Below, one piece after another: positions 10,877 to 22,698 of a stretch of 64,000 nucleotides of DNA (its first letter is position 1; each line of letters opens with the position of its first letter). Where the stretch lies: NCBI GenBank assembly GCA_022560025.1, contig JAFISE010000043.1, positions 1 through 64,000 of the forward strand. Reading direction: 5' to 3'. The position numbers were made by a program, and so were the translations under genes. This DNA is from Stagonosporopsis chrysanthemi (lineage: Eukaryota; Ascomycota; Dothideomycetes; Pleosporales; Didymellaceae). Below the pieces are notes generated by a model. That model was not told where the DNA came from. It worked only from the letters and a program-made list of their open reading frames with translations, and did not search any database.

Positions 10877-12458
10877 GACTCTCTTTGGCGTCTTCGGCGG
10901 CGACGGTAGCGCCTTATACGTCGAGCGCCGCTGGTCCCCTAGGTCCGGCTCGATAGAAATCTTCTCTTCCCAAAATATGTGCGGTTGCTGTGTTACTGTT
11001 TCCATGATCGCATTGGAGTGTGTAGACGCACTCACTGCATCCGGTTATGCGGCGTTGGCTTCCGAGATATTGGAATGCGGATTGGAATGCACGTCGGGTG
11101 GCATTAGCGAGCCCATTATGAGGGCGCCCTGGGAACACAGACGCACAAGTGACGCAATATTTCAGTTTGCAGGGGAACAGAGCGGATGCGCGAACTCTGT
11201 TGTCCATGGGTCTTCGTGGGGCGGGCTGTGTTAGGTGTGCAGTCGCATGATGAAGTAGGATGACTGGACGAATGCGGTAGCACCCGCGAACGTTGATCCC
11301 GCTTTCGCATGGGTATCATGCAATGCAGCTACGGGTTTCGCTCCCATACTGTTGACATTGCCATTGGAGCAGCGGTTCTGGCGCCGGTGAAGGAGTCGCA
11401 GGCCCTGCGCGACATACGTCAGTCTGCGTACCACCAAACAACAGGCGTTGCGACGAAGATGATTGCTCAATGTCGGAGTATCCAAAAAGCAACGAGTGTT
11501 TCTGAGTCGGAGGGGTGACATGTGTTGATACAAGCTCAGACCTTGCTGCTGGTGTATGGTGAGACGCAGACAGCTTCAGTCCTGCCGGCAGCCCACGGAC
11601 GATTTCGGGCCTGCAGGAGTGATCCATGAACCGATGCATTGGAAACTTGATTGAGGCCTTTGCTTGTTCTGGTAATGTGGTTGACCGTATCCAGGTGTTG
11701 ACAAGATCGAGATGTGAGCTAGCCGGAGCTGATGATTAAGGCTCGCGCGCTTCAGGTGCATGCACGCGAAAATTACTCTGGCGCCTGTTGAGCTTCATCC
11801 GACAGACAGTCTATTGAACCAATTTTTCCACCAAGACTGATGTTGCTTGGGCGATACCGAATCCGGCGCGTGCATATCGAGTCTGGTGGGTGCACTTGGT
11901 GCTGGACACGTCGAAGCCGAGCCATACGCATGGTAGAATAGTCGCTGCTCGGGATTTGCCAATAATGGCTCAGTATGATTCCGACGCGTAGAAGAGTCTA
12001 AGCCGAAGTGCAGTTGTGGTTACCACTGGCGCTACAGTCAAGCCACGTGATATGGTCCTTCACCCTAACTTTAGCTTGATCTAACTAGATCTATTTATCT
12101 TGAGGTGGGAAGCTCAATTAGTGCGAATGGTCAAATGATGTCCTCGATATCACTTCCCATAATGCGTTTGCTGCTGTATGGTCGGGGTTGATATTCTGCC
12201 CGCAGCGCACAGGAGAGCAGCAGGTCAGGGTCATGCAAGGCGATAGCGCGGCGTGTGTCGCTGACTCATTGGTGCCGGATGATTCCTTTTTTCCATGCTA
12301 TTATAATATAAATCTCCTTCACTGAATGACCGCAATAAAGCAATGGCAGCGTTGACCAGTCGTGCTCTGTCATGCATGGAGGCGTGAAAACAGCATCCAT
12401 ACTCTGCTAACAAGACCGACCTGCGGACAGAAGGAACAAGCCGCGTGGCGCTCCGGAA
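10877..12458. other. Intergenic, 1.6 kb
   Basis: Upstream of the SUR7-like gene and downstream of the Zn2Cys6 gene. Short open frames only, none with a recognisable domain. An AT-richer patch near 12050-12120. Nothing I can name. Confidence 0.5.
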
Positions 12459-14882
12459 TCAGTCCAGTCCAACACCGTCGAGTTCGTCCAACAGCTCCTG
12501 ATATTTTACTTCTTGCTGGGCGGCATCTGAAGTCGACCCATCCCCCCCTTGTAACAGCTTTGCTGCTGTGTGGTGCAGCAGTCCATCCTTCCTGTGCTGT
12601 ATGCCCGATTCGAGGAAGAGCTGTAGGTACCTGGGTACCGGCATGCCCGCCAGCTTGAACGCGCCGCGGATCGCACTCAGCGAATCGGCAGCTAACGGGA
12701 AGACTGCTGTCATCTCATGCAGACACTTGCACGCTTTGATTAGTGTTTCTGTTTGTACTGGACTACTTTCGTGTTCTTGGAAACAGACGAACGCGATTGT
12801 AGCAATGGTGTGAGTATACCAGTACTCATAATTAAGGCTTGCGAAAGCTCGGAGTGTCCAAACGGTATCCATGAGGCTAGCACAATGGGCAAAACAGCGA
12901 GCTTTTGGATCGAAAGGGCCAAAGTCCGCTTTTGTGAAGCGCCAAAATGGACGAAGGAGTGCGACGAGTAGGCATTCCACGTGAGAGCTATTGTTATGTA
13001 AGCTTTTTCATACAGACCGCTGACCGCAATTTCCTTACTGTAGTAAGATAGCGTGCGGCTGTATCGCATCCTCTAGACGAAGTCGTGCTGGTAAAGAGAA
13101 TTTCCACTGCACAAGTGCATTGTAAAGTCTAATACCGCGCGCATGATCGGTAACAGGAGGTCCAGATGGACCACCAGGTAGCGGATAAAGGTAGTCTAAG
13201 ACATCTTCCGCTAACAAAGATAAGCGACAATCAACTTCTCGAATTTCGACTCTCATGGATCTTTGAGTCTTCAGGGATACCGGATATGGAAACCACCAAT
13301 AGGCTGCGGCGTTTCTCTGGCGAAGAGGGAACATATCATCATGCCAGAGCTGAGATATCAATGGCTTTGCTGCTGGTTTTCGAATACCAAAAGCTTGAGA
13401 GGCGCGCCTTTAGTGTGTAAGCATAAAACTTTAGTCTGCATGAGACAAGACTTGCCACTCGCTGCAGTAAAAGCCCCACATCACCCAAGATAAGCCCTCT
13501 CTTACCCTTTGCCGCCGTTCTTCACTCTTCCCTTGGTCTTGAGCATCAAGGAAACGGTCGTTGTTGAGGGCCCCGTAAGTTTTCATTGCTTGCATGAAGT
13601 ATTCGACAGATCGGGTTCCGGAACCAAGATTACCCTCATACACGAACATGATAAACTAACCTTGTAGTATCGGAATTGAAATTTTATCCTTCTCCTTCTC
13701 AAATTGTCGTTCTGCCTCCTCAGCAAATCGTCGCCCCCTGGTACTGGGATCATCCGGATCGGAAAATGTCTCTTGCTCTAATGCGAACAGCTGCTCAGTC
13801 AGCTCCGAGCAAGCCCCTCCAGGCCCCTATGTACTCACACAGCTAAGAGCAAGCAGGGCATTGACAAGGAACGGAGAGCAGAACGTATGGCTGTCACCTT
13901 GAGAATCCTGGGGTTCGTTGACAAGGTCTTCCTCGAACATTGGACGGTAAAAGGCTCCCTGGACGAGTACATCCCACGTCCAGAACAGCGTCAATAGATG
14001 ATTCGTCAGTCTATCATCCTTGCACACTGACGTCCATCTTGAGATAGGAAGGCTGAGGGCTGGTAGGTCAATGAATACATCGGTTTCGTTATACTGATCT
14101 CGCGCTCGGACGTAAGCTCTGTCAAACATGTGCTGTGGGCTGTCGGTCCTGTATTGTGTGAGCTGGTTACCCCTGTTTTCGATGATGGCCAAGACGCACG
14201 GGGACGCGATAAAACGATGGGTAGGTCTATGCGGTCGACGTGTATCTGGAACTTGGCTAGGCTGTAGTTCCTGTCTGGCCACTGTCCCAATACTCGACTC
14301 TGTTGGAAGCAACAAAGTACGTGCAGCTGCCAAAGAATCAACAGCGTCGTTGGCATTTTCTGCCTGCCTTATCCTGCTCAGTGCAATGGCAGCGTCAGCT
14401 TCGTTGCCGCAGCGCAGCAACTCCACTACATCTCGAAGGCTTGAATTTGATTGCAAGAACTCTTGCACCTTTTTCTTGTATGCTTGCTGCCTTGTAACTC
14501 CTGGAGGCGCTTGGTATAGACAATCTGTGCCTTCGCGCTCACACTCTTGACATTGTGGTCGCTGGCCGCCACACTAGGAACCGATCAGATTACCTCGAGG
14601 CGATTAATATTGAAGAGCAACGTGCCTTTTGCTTCTTCGCTCTACAATCTGTCATCCACTTGTCAGTCGTGATCTGTAAATCAGCAACATCTTCGACGCA
14701 CGCTCGCAGGCTGTGTGGTGTAAATCGCGCTTGCGCTTGCTGCTTGGCTGTGGCTCTGGCGCCCCCGGTGGCTGATTTCCTGGTGGTCTAGGAAGCAATC
14801 TCGGCAGAGGCATTTGTGCTGTGGAGTTTGTAGACAGTTGCGATAGCAGCGGGTCTACGTTCCCAGAAGGGTCGGTAAACAT
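12459..14882 (-). pseudogene. Zn2Cys6 fungal transcription factor with in-frame stop and two GC-AG introns
   Basis: Six exons (14882-14702, 14648-14626, 14573-13839, 13790-13456, 13407-13039, 12987-12459) give one 724-codon frame. The binuclear zinc cluster has Cys59, 62, 69, 76, 79 and 86 (CEHCRAKKQKC, then GGQRPQCQEC). It is followed by a fungal-specific TF domain with the usual Leu-Leu-Ala-Leu-Ser-Cys, Phe-Tyr-Cys-Ser-Glu-Trp and Leu-Leu-Arg-Pro-Phe-Trp segments. Introns 14574-14625 and 13408-13455 must start with GC; the second has a consensus GCAAGT donor. Codon 358 is TAG (13656-13658) inside a conserved-looking stretch. Either the allele is dead, or a 72-nt in-frame intron starting at GTTAGT removes the stop. 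The target genes are unknown. Confidence 0.65.
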
Positions 14883-16300
14883 CTCGTGGAGTTGGAGCAG
14901 ACGAGCTACAGGGGAAAGCTGCGGGAGTAATTCCGTGGTAACGTGATTGGTGGATCTTTCCCCGCAATGAGATCAGGAAATTCTATTCGAATGAAACAGG
15001 CGCGCTGGTCAACTAAACTGCAGTCGTGACTGCTTGCAAGAACATGTCTATATTTTCTAAGTTGTAAGACCACTTTATGTGCAATGCTCAGCCATTGGAT
15101 CCCCTAGGACATTCTCCAGCAATGTTAGCAGCTGTTTAGCTGTTTCCGATTGACCGGCAAACGTGCAACATACGACTTACTGTATGGACTTTGTTTTCTA
15201 AACCTTCAGTTATTTTCGCAAAATTTGGTCAAGGTTCATTCGCATAACCCAAAGCTCAAAAGTTGAGGCGCATGTCTTGCCGAGCGCACTTTTTAACTCC
15301 TCCAGATCAATGGCTTTGCCTGCTTGCGTTGTCTTTGTCCCTTTGAAGGAGCCAATGTCGCCAATCCGTTGCCACTGCGCATCAGCAGATGTTGCAATGG
15401 ATCTGGTAGGAGAAGCCTATAGGGAGCGAACAGAGAGATGAAAAATAGAAGGATAGGGTTGTGAAACGGATCCTCGGGGTTGGTATTCTTACCAGATTTG
15501 CATACTGGATTCCTATTGTCAGTGTAGCGTTTATATGCGAGTAAGTCTCTCATATGGAGCTCAGCTCGTTACGAAGTGCGGTCACTGAAGGCGCACAACA
15601 ACGTGTCAGATTGTTGCCACAATAGACGGCAGGCTGAGTAGGAGAACTTGCTCTCGTCTTCCAAGATCCTATGTGACAGCAAGGGCGGTCGTGGACGTAG
15701 TTAAGTCAATTTTACCTCATGCTTCTCTCGTGTGCACGGTCCCGAGCTTTAGATATCAATGTGCAAATAGACATGTGCCAGTAAATGCGGAGTTCGTTCA
15801 ACACATATAGCACTGTATCGTGTGGAGAATAAACAATCCCGAACCAGAGGTATCGTTGCGTTTGTTGTTAGTCAAAGCCTTCCGTGCCATCACGTTCGTG
15901 GAAGGTGATCAGAAGCGCAAATTGCCTCGGCCTAGTAGAGCCGCACCTCCATTACGAATCAGGCGCTTCGACAGTCGACTTCGTCTCCACTCCGCAAGTG
16001 AACTAAGACATGGCGGGCAGCGAGCGGCAGGTACGCCGCTGTGTTATCTGACGCTAGTGCTTAGATTGGCAGGAGCTTGAGGTTGTCCAAGCTTCGTTAA
16101 GACCCACGCTGGGAGGCTTGTCTTTGCTTGGGCCCACGCAGGTATTGGTAACGTACACTGCGAGCTGCTAGGCCGATTGGAGAAGGCAGTTGTCAGACGG
16201 CATGTGGGTAAGGTGCTGTAGTCGTGGGTATTTAAAGATCGGCCAGTGCTGTGTCTGAGAACCATTGCTTCTGCCCAAGTCAATCACACCGGTAGTAGAC
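14883..16300. other. Intergenic, 1.4 kb, divergent promoters
   Basis: Lies between the Zn2Cys6 gene and the sedolisin gene, which diverge. Moderately AT-rich with only short open frames. A TATA-like site near 16229 belongs to the sedolisin gene. Confidence 0.5.
16229..16236 (+). promoter_or_regulatory. TATA-like box of sedolisin gene
   Basis: TATTTAAA, 65 bp before the sedolisin ATG. Position and sequence fit a TATA element for a regulated secreted protease, but no expression data are available. Confidence 0.4.
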
Positions 16301-18142
16301 ATGGCCCCAGTCCTCAGCTTCCTCATCGGCTCCTTGTTGGCTGCAAGGGGTCTAGCAGAGCCCTTTGAAAAGCTGTTTGCTGTTCCTGAGGGTATGCAGC
16401 CTTTGTAATTCCAAACGCGCCACCCACTAACATATTCTCCAGGATGGAAGTCTGCAGGTCCTGCTGTCGAATCACAGGTCCTGAAGCTGCAGATTGCTCT
16501 GCAGCAGGGGGATGCTGAGGCATTCGAGCAGCACGTTATGGAAGTTTCTACGCCCAGCAACAAGAAGTATGGACAGCACTTCGAGTCGCACGAGGAGATG
16601 AAGAGGATGCTTCTTCCGTCCGAGGAGGCATCGTCGTCCGTCGCTGCTTGGCTCAAGGCTGCCGGTGTTGAGGACTACGAGCAAGATGCCGACTGGGTGA
16701 CCTTCAAAACGACTGTTGGCATCGCCAACAAGATGCTTGAGACCGAGTTCGCTTGGTACGTTTCCGAGGAGGCGAAGCCACGTAAGGTTCTGCGTGCTCT
16801 TGAGTACTCTGTACCTGAGGATATTGCTGCCTACGTCAATCTCGTGCAGCCTACTACCCGCTTCGCTGCCATCCGCGCGAACCACGAGACCGAGAAGGAA
16901 ATCTTCGGCCTTCAGCGTATCGAGGTTGCTGCTAATGCGAACGTCACCGTCAACTGTGATACTGCCATCACCCCGCAATGCTTGAAGCAGCTCTACAAAG
17001 TCGACTATAAAGCCGACCCGAAGAGTGGCAGCAAGGCTGCTTTTGCTTCTTACCTCGAGGAGTACGCTCGCTACAGCGACATGGCTCTGTTTGAGCAGAA
17101 CATCCTTCCTGAGGCGATTGGCCAGAACTTCTCCGTCATTCAATACAACAACGGCCTGAACGACCAGAGCTCGGCTGACGACAGTGGCGAGGCCAACTTG
17201 GACGCGCAGTACATGCTTGGTCTTGCCCAGCCCCTTCCCGTCACCGAATTCAGCACTGGTGGTCGCGGTCCCTGGGTCGCTGACCTCGATCAGCCTGATG
17301 AGGCTGACAGTGCCAACGAGCCGTATCTTGAGTTCCTGCAGAACGTCCTGAAGATGTCGCAGAAGGATCTGCCTCAGGTCATTTCTACGTCATACGGCGA
17401 GAATGAGCAGAGTGTCCCCAAGTCGTACGCTCTTTCGGTCTGCAATCTGTTCGCACAGCTCAGCTCCCGTGGAGTCAGTGTCATCTTCTCGTCCGGTGAC
17501 TCGGGTGTCGGATCGGCTTGCCAGAGCAACGATGGAAAGAACACTACCATGTTCCAGCCTCAGTACCCTGCGAGTTGCCCTTGGGTAACCTCGGTCGGAT
17601 CGACTCGCTACCTCAATGAGACAGCTACCTTCTTCTCATCTGGTGGTTTCTCAAACTACTGGAAGCGTCCCTCGTACCAGGACGATGCTATCAAAGCATA
17701 CTTCCACATCCTCGGTGAGCAGAACAAGCCCTACTTCAACCGTCACGGCCGTGGTTTCCCAGACGTCTCGGCCCAGGGTTTTGGCTACCGTGTTTACGAC
17801 AAGGGCGTGCTCAAGGGCTACCAGGGCACATCTTGTTCCGCGCCAGCTTTCGGTGGTATCGTTGCCCTCCTCAACGATGCTCGCCTCAGGGCCAAGAAAC
17901 CGTCTTTGGGATTCTTGAACCCTCTGCTGTACTCTAACCCCGATGCGCTGAACGATGTTGTGCTTGGTGGAAGCACAGGTTGTGACGGTCACGCCAGATT
18001 CCACGGTGCGCCCAACGGTAGCCCCGTTATCCCATATGCCAGCTGGAATGCAACTAAGGGCTGGGATCCTGTCAGTGGCCTCGGAACGCCCGCGTTCGAT
18101 AAGCTGCTGAAGGCTGCTGTTCCTAGTCGTTACAGGGCTTGA
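16301..18142 (+). CDS. Secreted sedolisin (S53, tripeptidyl-peptidase type)
   Basis: Two exons (16301-16391, 16443-18142) around a 51-nt intron, 596 aa. It is an acid serine-carboxyl protease made as a secreted zymogen. The signal peptide is in exon 1 (MAPVLSFLIGSLLAARGLA). A pro-kumamolisin prodomain follows at about 30-180. The catalytic set is intact: Glu280 and Asp284 in GEANLDAQY, oxyanion Asp383 in SSGDSGVG, and Ser496 in GTSCSAPAF. The calcium-binding end is seen in Gly-Trp-Asp-Pro-Val-Ser-Gly-Leu-Gly. Length and architecture match fungal tripeptidyl-peptidases SedB-SedD; exact specificity cannot be read by eye. The intron sits between signal peptide and prodomain. Confidence 0.93.
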
Positions 18143-18386
18143 TTAGGTTTGGTGTTTAGGCAGAGGCAGCGATAGATATTTAAACATGATGAATATGATA
18201 TGAAATGCAAGTCCAACGGCTCCAGAGAGAATGAAGTGACACATGGTAGATTGAACATGTAAGATGTAGAATAAGTAGCTAGTTTCGAGAACATGACCTT
18301 GGCTGCTGTGATGTCAGCGAGTTAATTTTGGCCGCTGCGCGCTGAACCGCGGCGCGTCTGCGACACCAACACCCAAACAAACGATA

Positions 18387-19816
18387 ATGGCGTTCACAGC
18401 ACTCAACAACCAGCCTCCAGTGCAGCCGCCACCGGTGCAGGCACCGGTATCAAAGCCTGTCCAGGCACCAGTCGTGCCCGTTCAGCATCCGCAGGAGGTC
18501 GATGCTGCATTTGCAGGGGATCACGAATTGCGAAAGCGTATACACACCGCCATAGACCAAAATCCGTCCCAGCTCACACTCTTCCGCGATATCTCGAGAT
18601 TCATCCTCAACCAGTCATCACATCTGGCCGCCGAGTCTACAACGAAGAAGCGCAAGTTAGACGACAACAACGGAGCGCATAATGTTGCGGCAGCAGCAGC
18701 GCCAGCCGGCGCAGCAGGAAGCAGTCTCGCGAGCACTTCGACGAAAGCATTCAAATCGTATGCTGGCGTCAGCTTCTCAATGCCGCAGCGGAAGAAGTTC
18801 ACGCTGGAGTTGGTTGGCAAGGCAGACGGCGGCATAAGAGCAGTTGGCGCGACGGGTCATGTCGAATTCACACTGTCCTGGAAGGACGTCGATCAGGTGT
18901 TCTGTCTGCCGGTGCCAGAGAAAGCCAAGAAGCAACACAACTTCATCATCGTGCCCGTGCATGGTGATGGTATAAACCCTGTACCCGAAGAGCTCAAAGG
19001 AATTGCGCCAGAGCCTGTTGTATGGACATTTGAGGAGGCGACAGGAAAGAACATTGTGGAGGGCGAGGATCCAGGGCCAGCGCCCATGGCGGAGGCGATA
19101 CATCATTGTCTTATCCAAGCAGGTACTGGGAAGCAGGTTGTGTTTCCTGACGCAGATGAGTTCGCAAGTGCTGTCCCTGAGAGCCATCGAAAGGGCGACA
19201 AGGCCTACCACGTCAAGGCACACCGCGGGAGTAAAGAGGGTACGTCAGGACATCAACCTTTTGAGACCACCACTAACTCTCTCTGTCAGGTTATTTGTTC
19301 TTTACGTCCGTCGGCATCGTGTATGGCTTCAAGAAACCTCTCGCCTTTTTTGATTTCGCCTCCATAAACAGCGTATCCTACACAGCGGTCTTGCGCAATA
19401 CGTTCAACCTCGTCATCACCACGCAGACACAAGAGATTGAATTTAGCATGCTCGATCAGGAGAATTTCGCTGGCATAAATGATTATGTGCAGAAGCACGG
19501 GTTACAAGATGCCAGCATGGCGGCAGAAAGACGTGCAAAGAAGCTCAACGTCAACTCACCTGCTGATAAGGGCAAGCAGAATGGAGCAGCTGCAGCAGCT
19601 GCACAGGGCGAGGAAGAGGAATCAGAACTGCAAAAGGCGGAGCGCGAGCTTCAAGATCAAGAAGACGATGAAGAAGAGGACGACGATTTCGATCCAGGTA
19701 GTGAGGGAGAGAGCGAGGGTGAAGGATCAGACTCAGAGGGTGAAGAAGGCGAAGGTGGATACGACGAGGGCGACACGGCAGGAGTGGAAGACGAGGGTGA
19801 AGAGATGGAGGAGTAA
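18387..19816 (+). CDS. RTT106: Histone chaperone RTT106
   Basis: Two exons (18387-19239, 19290-19816) with a 50-nt intron, 459 aa. Rtt106 binds H3-H4 carrying H3K56ac and deposits it behind replication forks and at silent or repressed chromatin. Seen here: a Pro/Gln-rich N-terminus, a helical region with FRDISRFILNQ, the double PH-like core (FTLELVGKADGG ... Trp-Lys-Asp-Val-Asp-Gln-Val-Phe ... KEGYLFFTSVGIVYGFKKPL, this last stretch joined across the intron) and a long Glu/Asp-rich acidic tail typical of histone chaperones. An NLS-like KKRKLDDN lies near residue 90. The acidic tail separates it from other PH-domain proteins. POB3 is the nearest alternative but would be longer and carry an SSRP1 domain. 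Confidence 0.92.
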
Positions 19817-20436
19817 AGAACGGTGAAATGTTACGTTCTACCGCACCCAGGAGCTTCCGAACAGCCACTTCGCACGATGCGGTGACAGTAGGCATGGATT
19901 AACTAAACCCCAGCGAGTGATTGTTACAGGCTTCACGGCAAATTGAAGCTCTGTATTACTTTTGAAGCTCTCAACCTGCAGCTACGGGTCCAACAACTGG
20001 CTATGATTCCGCTCGTTGTATCTCTATGGAGCCATCATCAAATCGTTTAAGATCCTCCCGAAAATGCCAAGTGGCTGCTGGGAAGCTCCTGGGTGCGGTA
20101 CACCACATGTCGCTGCCTGCGCACAGCCTGGGAAATACGACTACTGATGATACCCGATTGTCTTGGCCAGGCCTGCCTGTTTCACTCATGAGATCTTGGC
20201 CCCGTTTTGTAGGCAGCCTTTGGGGAACTTGGTTGAGCGGCAGCCGCAGAAGGAAGGCGCGTCCCCTCGAGCCTTTTAGCAACACGCAAACCCAATTATC
20301 GTCAAACTACACCATTAACCTACAGCGTCTATCTACAACTCTTTCCAGCGACACCTAGTTGTACCTAACCGAGTATTATCCACGCCCAGCGCAACATTGA
20401 TAACCTCTAATCCATCGCGACCGCGGGACCCGGTCA
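19817..20436. other. Intergenic
   Basis: 3' flank of RTT106 and leader of the following gene. Open frames of about 110 codons on either strand show no gene-like features. Confidence 0.45.
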
Positions 20437-21672
20437 ATGGCAGGACACATCCTCCTCGTCTCCTGCTTACTAGCAATCTGCCTACCTATCATTTGCGTAC
20501 AGTTACCCCGCTTTGACCACGTCGAGGAAGCGCGTGCTGAGAACGAGGCAGAAACACGACCCGCGATACTACAGAGACGACCACTATCGCCACGAGAGGA
20601 GGCACTACGACGGGACTTACGATCCCATGACGAGACCAAGATCGACTTCACAAGTGCAACGACGAGGCAGAAGGAAGGTCATTTGGCGGAGGTCACGCAA
20701 GCGGCCGCTAAACACCACAAAGGTGCGAGTGCCCCCGGGTCAATGATCCAAGGAGACGCGTGTGCGGACGGTGGAGGCTTGTCGAAAGACGAACCTGGAA
20801 CGAACGTAGTAAGGACGGATAAAAAGCCCTGGGACCCACCGTTCAGGACGCAACCACCCACTACCCGACTTGGGAGCCCTGGTGAGCGAGGGCATGCTGT
20901 GAACGATGCCTCACCACCTCCCAAGACAGGTCGACACTTGGAAGCACGTGGTGTTGCCATGAGGCTGTTTCCGCCTGATCCTGTTCCTGATGTGGACCTT
21001 GAGAATGAGTACAACCGACCTTGGTCAAAACTGTCGGCATCGTATCAACCACGGGAACCATTACACAGACGGCTTTTACAGGAAAAGCAACTGCAGGCCG
21101 GGGGCAGCAAACGCCAGACACCACCTCGGGAGTACCAGCCCAATCATCCAGTGGCTCGAGGTACGCCATCAAAGCTCACAGACTCAGAGTCTTTGCCGTC
21201 GCCATTTGACGGATCACCACTCCCGTCCGTGTGCCACGAACCGCGAAACGTACCGCTCATTGCAGAACGAAGAGGACCTTGTGGTCACCACAGACACTGT
21301 AGGCATGTGAGCCCTGATACCTCCCGACCACAATCACCAGGCAGCCCACAAGCCCTGTCAAACGAGGCTCCAAGAACTGCTCCCAATAGGATTTCGAAGC
21401 CTGCGACTGTGGATACCACTGAAAGCAACGAAAAGCAGACTGACAAAGAAGCTTCCAAAGCTGCCGGCAAACTGCACAAGTATTGCACCATTCCCTGGAG
21501 AACCTTATTGGTCGCCATGGGACTGCTCATCTTTATCTTCGCTTTCGCGATACTAGTCGCACATTGTCTAGCCTGGTTCCTGGTATACAAGACAGAGGCA
21601 CGATTGGGAGAGGTACGGAGTGGGCTTTTACGGGGTGGAGAGATGAGGTTATGTCTATGCGGCAAAGGTTGA
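20437..21672 (+). CDS. Hypothetical single-pass membrane protein, exon structure uncertain
   Basis: One open frame of 411 codons. The C-terminus is the convincing part: a membrane segment (LLIFIFAFAILVAHCLAWFL) followed by a short basic tail with Tyr-Lys-Thr-Glu-Ala-Arg-Leu-Gly and Gly-Gly-Glu-Met-Arg-Leu-Cys-Leu-Cys, which looks like a conserved motif. The middle is disordered, Pro/Arg/Ser-rich. The N-terminus reads as a signal peptide, but the DNA there also looks like the end of an intron (pyrimidines, then GTACAG before 20501). A second frame from 20513 gives a Tyr/Arg/His-rich stretch that could be the true 5' exon. No function can be assigned. Confidence 0.45.
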   Translation: MAGHILLVSCLLAICLPIICVQLPRFDHVEEARAENEAETRPAILQRRPLSPREEALRRDLRSHDETKIDFTSATTRQKEGHLAEVTQAAAKHHKGASAPGSMIQGDACADGGGLSKDEPGTNVVRTDKKPWDPPFRTQPPTTRLGSPGERGHAVNDASPPPKTGRHLEARGVAMRLFPPDPVPDVDLENEYNRPWSKLSASYQPREPLHRRLLQEKQLQAGGSKRQTPPREYQPNHPVARGTPSKLTDSESLPSPFDGSPLPSVCHEPRNVPLIAERRGPCGHHRHCRHVSPDTSRPQSPGSPQALSNEAPRTAPNRISKPATVDTTESNEKQTDKEASKAAGKLHKYCTIPWRTLLVAMGLLIFIFAFAILVAHCLAWFLVYKTEARLGEVRSGLLRGGEMRLCLCGKG

Positions 21673-22698
21673 GAGTCGAATAGTTATCGTTCTTGCAGCC
21701 TCGCGTTGTTTTCTGTCTCGACGTGGCTGATGTTTGTATGATTCTTTAGTTAGGTATCTGAGGACCTGCTACGCTAGCCTCTATCAGCTTTCGTACTGTA
21801 TACGGGACTCGCAATAAAAGCGCACCCTAGACAGCAAGACATAGCCTTGGCGATGCTTGAACGGCCTTGCTAGTACGATGCTAAAAACGCAAGATGCACC
21901 GAAATTTACTACACTAGTTCCGTTGACCTTTCGCGAACCGTGATTGCAATGACAATGGACCTGATCGTCTCAGTTCACGAGTGCGTAGACAACTTTCAAA
22001 AGCATCAACGGAAATGACCATCGAGGGGCGTGGTCGACCATGTACCAGCCGTCAGGATCTGAATCGTGTAGTCGAAACGCGTACACATCACCAATAATGA
22101 TAATGACCGCGGAGTCGCGTACAGTAGATTGTAGTTGATGACCTCACCTACGGCTGATGATGGGCGCTAGGGTTTGGCCCCACCTGCCCTTCATGCAGAG
22201 ATTCCCTCGACGGCACGGCACATCCTTGCCATCTTTACAGTGGCCAGTCGCCGTCATGCATATCAGCGATCGTCAGTACATGTACGTTACGTCGCCGAAC
22301 ATCTGAACGTGGTCCCTTTCGCCAACGGTCATAGACTACCTCATGCAGTGATGTATGGAACAGGCGGCTTCATGGTCCAGTGGAACGCCTGCATCATGAG
22401 CAGATCAGGCCTTCCAGATCCGGGGGCTGGGGTTCGGACACGGAGTGCAGGGCGGGCGTTCACGATGCCGCCAACCCTAGTGCCCGTCGATATTGAACGC
22501 GTCGAGCGCCACTGGCGTCGGGGCGCCTTTGTCTGACACAGACGTCACTCCTCGCTTTTGGGATGTACTAGCATCGTACGGCTCAGCCCAATATCGAGCT
22601 AACGATTCCAACCAATTCTTCTTGGATTGTCTCTTGAAGACAAATCCACGGAATCGCAGCCCGTTTGGTTTTCCTCGCATTGTACAGAGACTGTCGAT
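21673..22698. other. Intergenic, 1.0 kb
   Basis: Between the membrane-protein gene and the aquaporin. An AG at 22685-22686, before the aquaporin ATG, could be an acceptor for an upstream leader exon. Open frames near 22174-22536 and 22493-22873 are not convincing. Confidence 0.4.
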
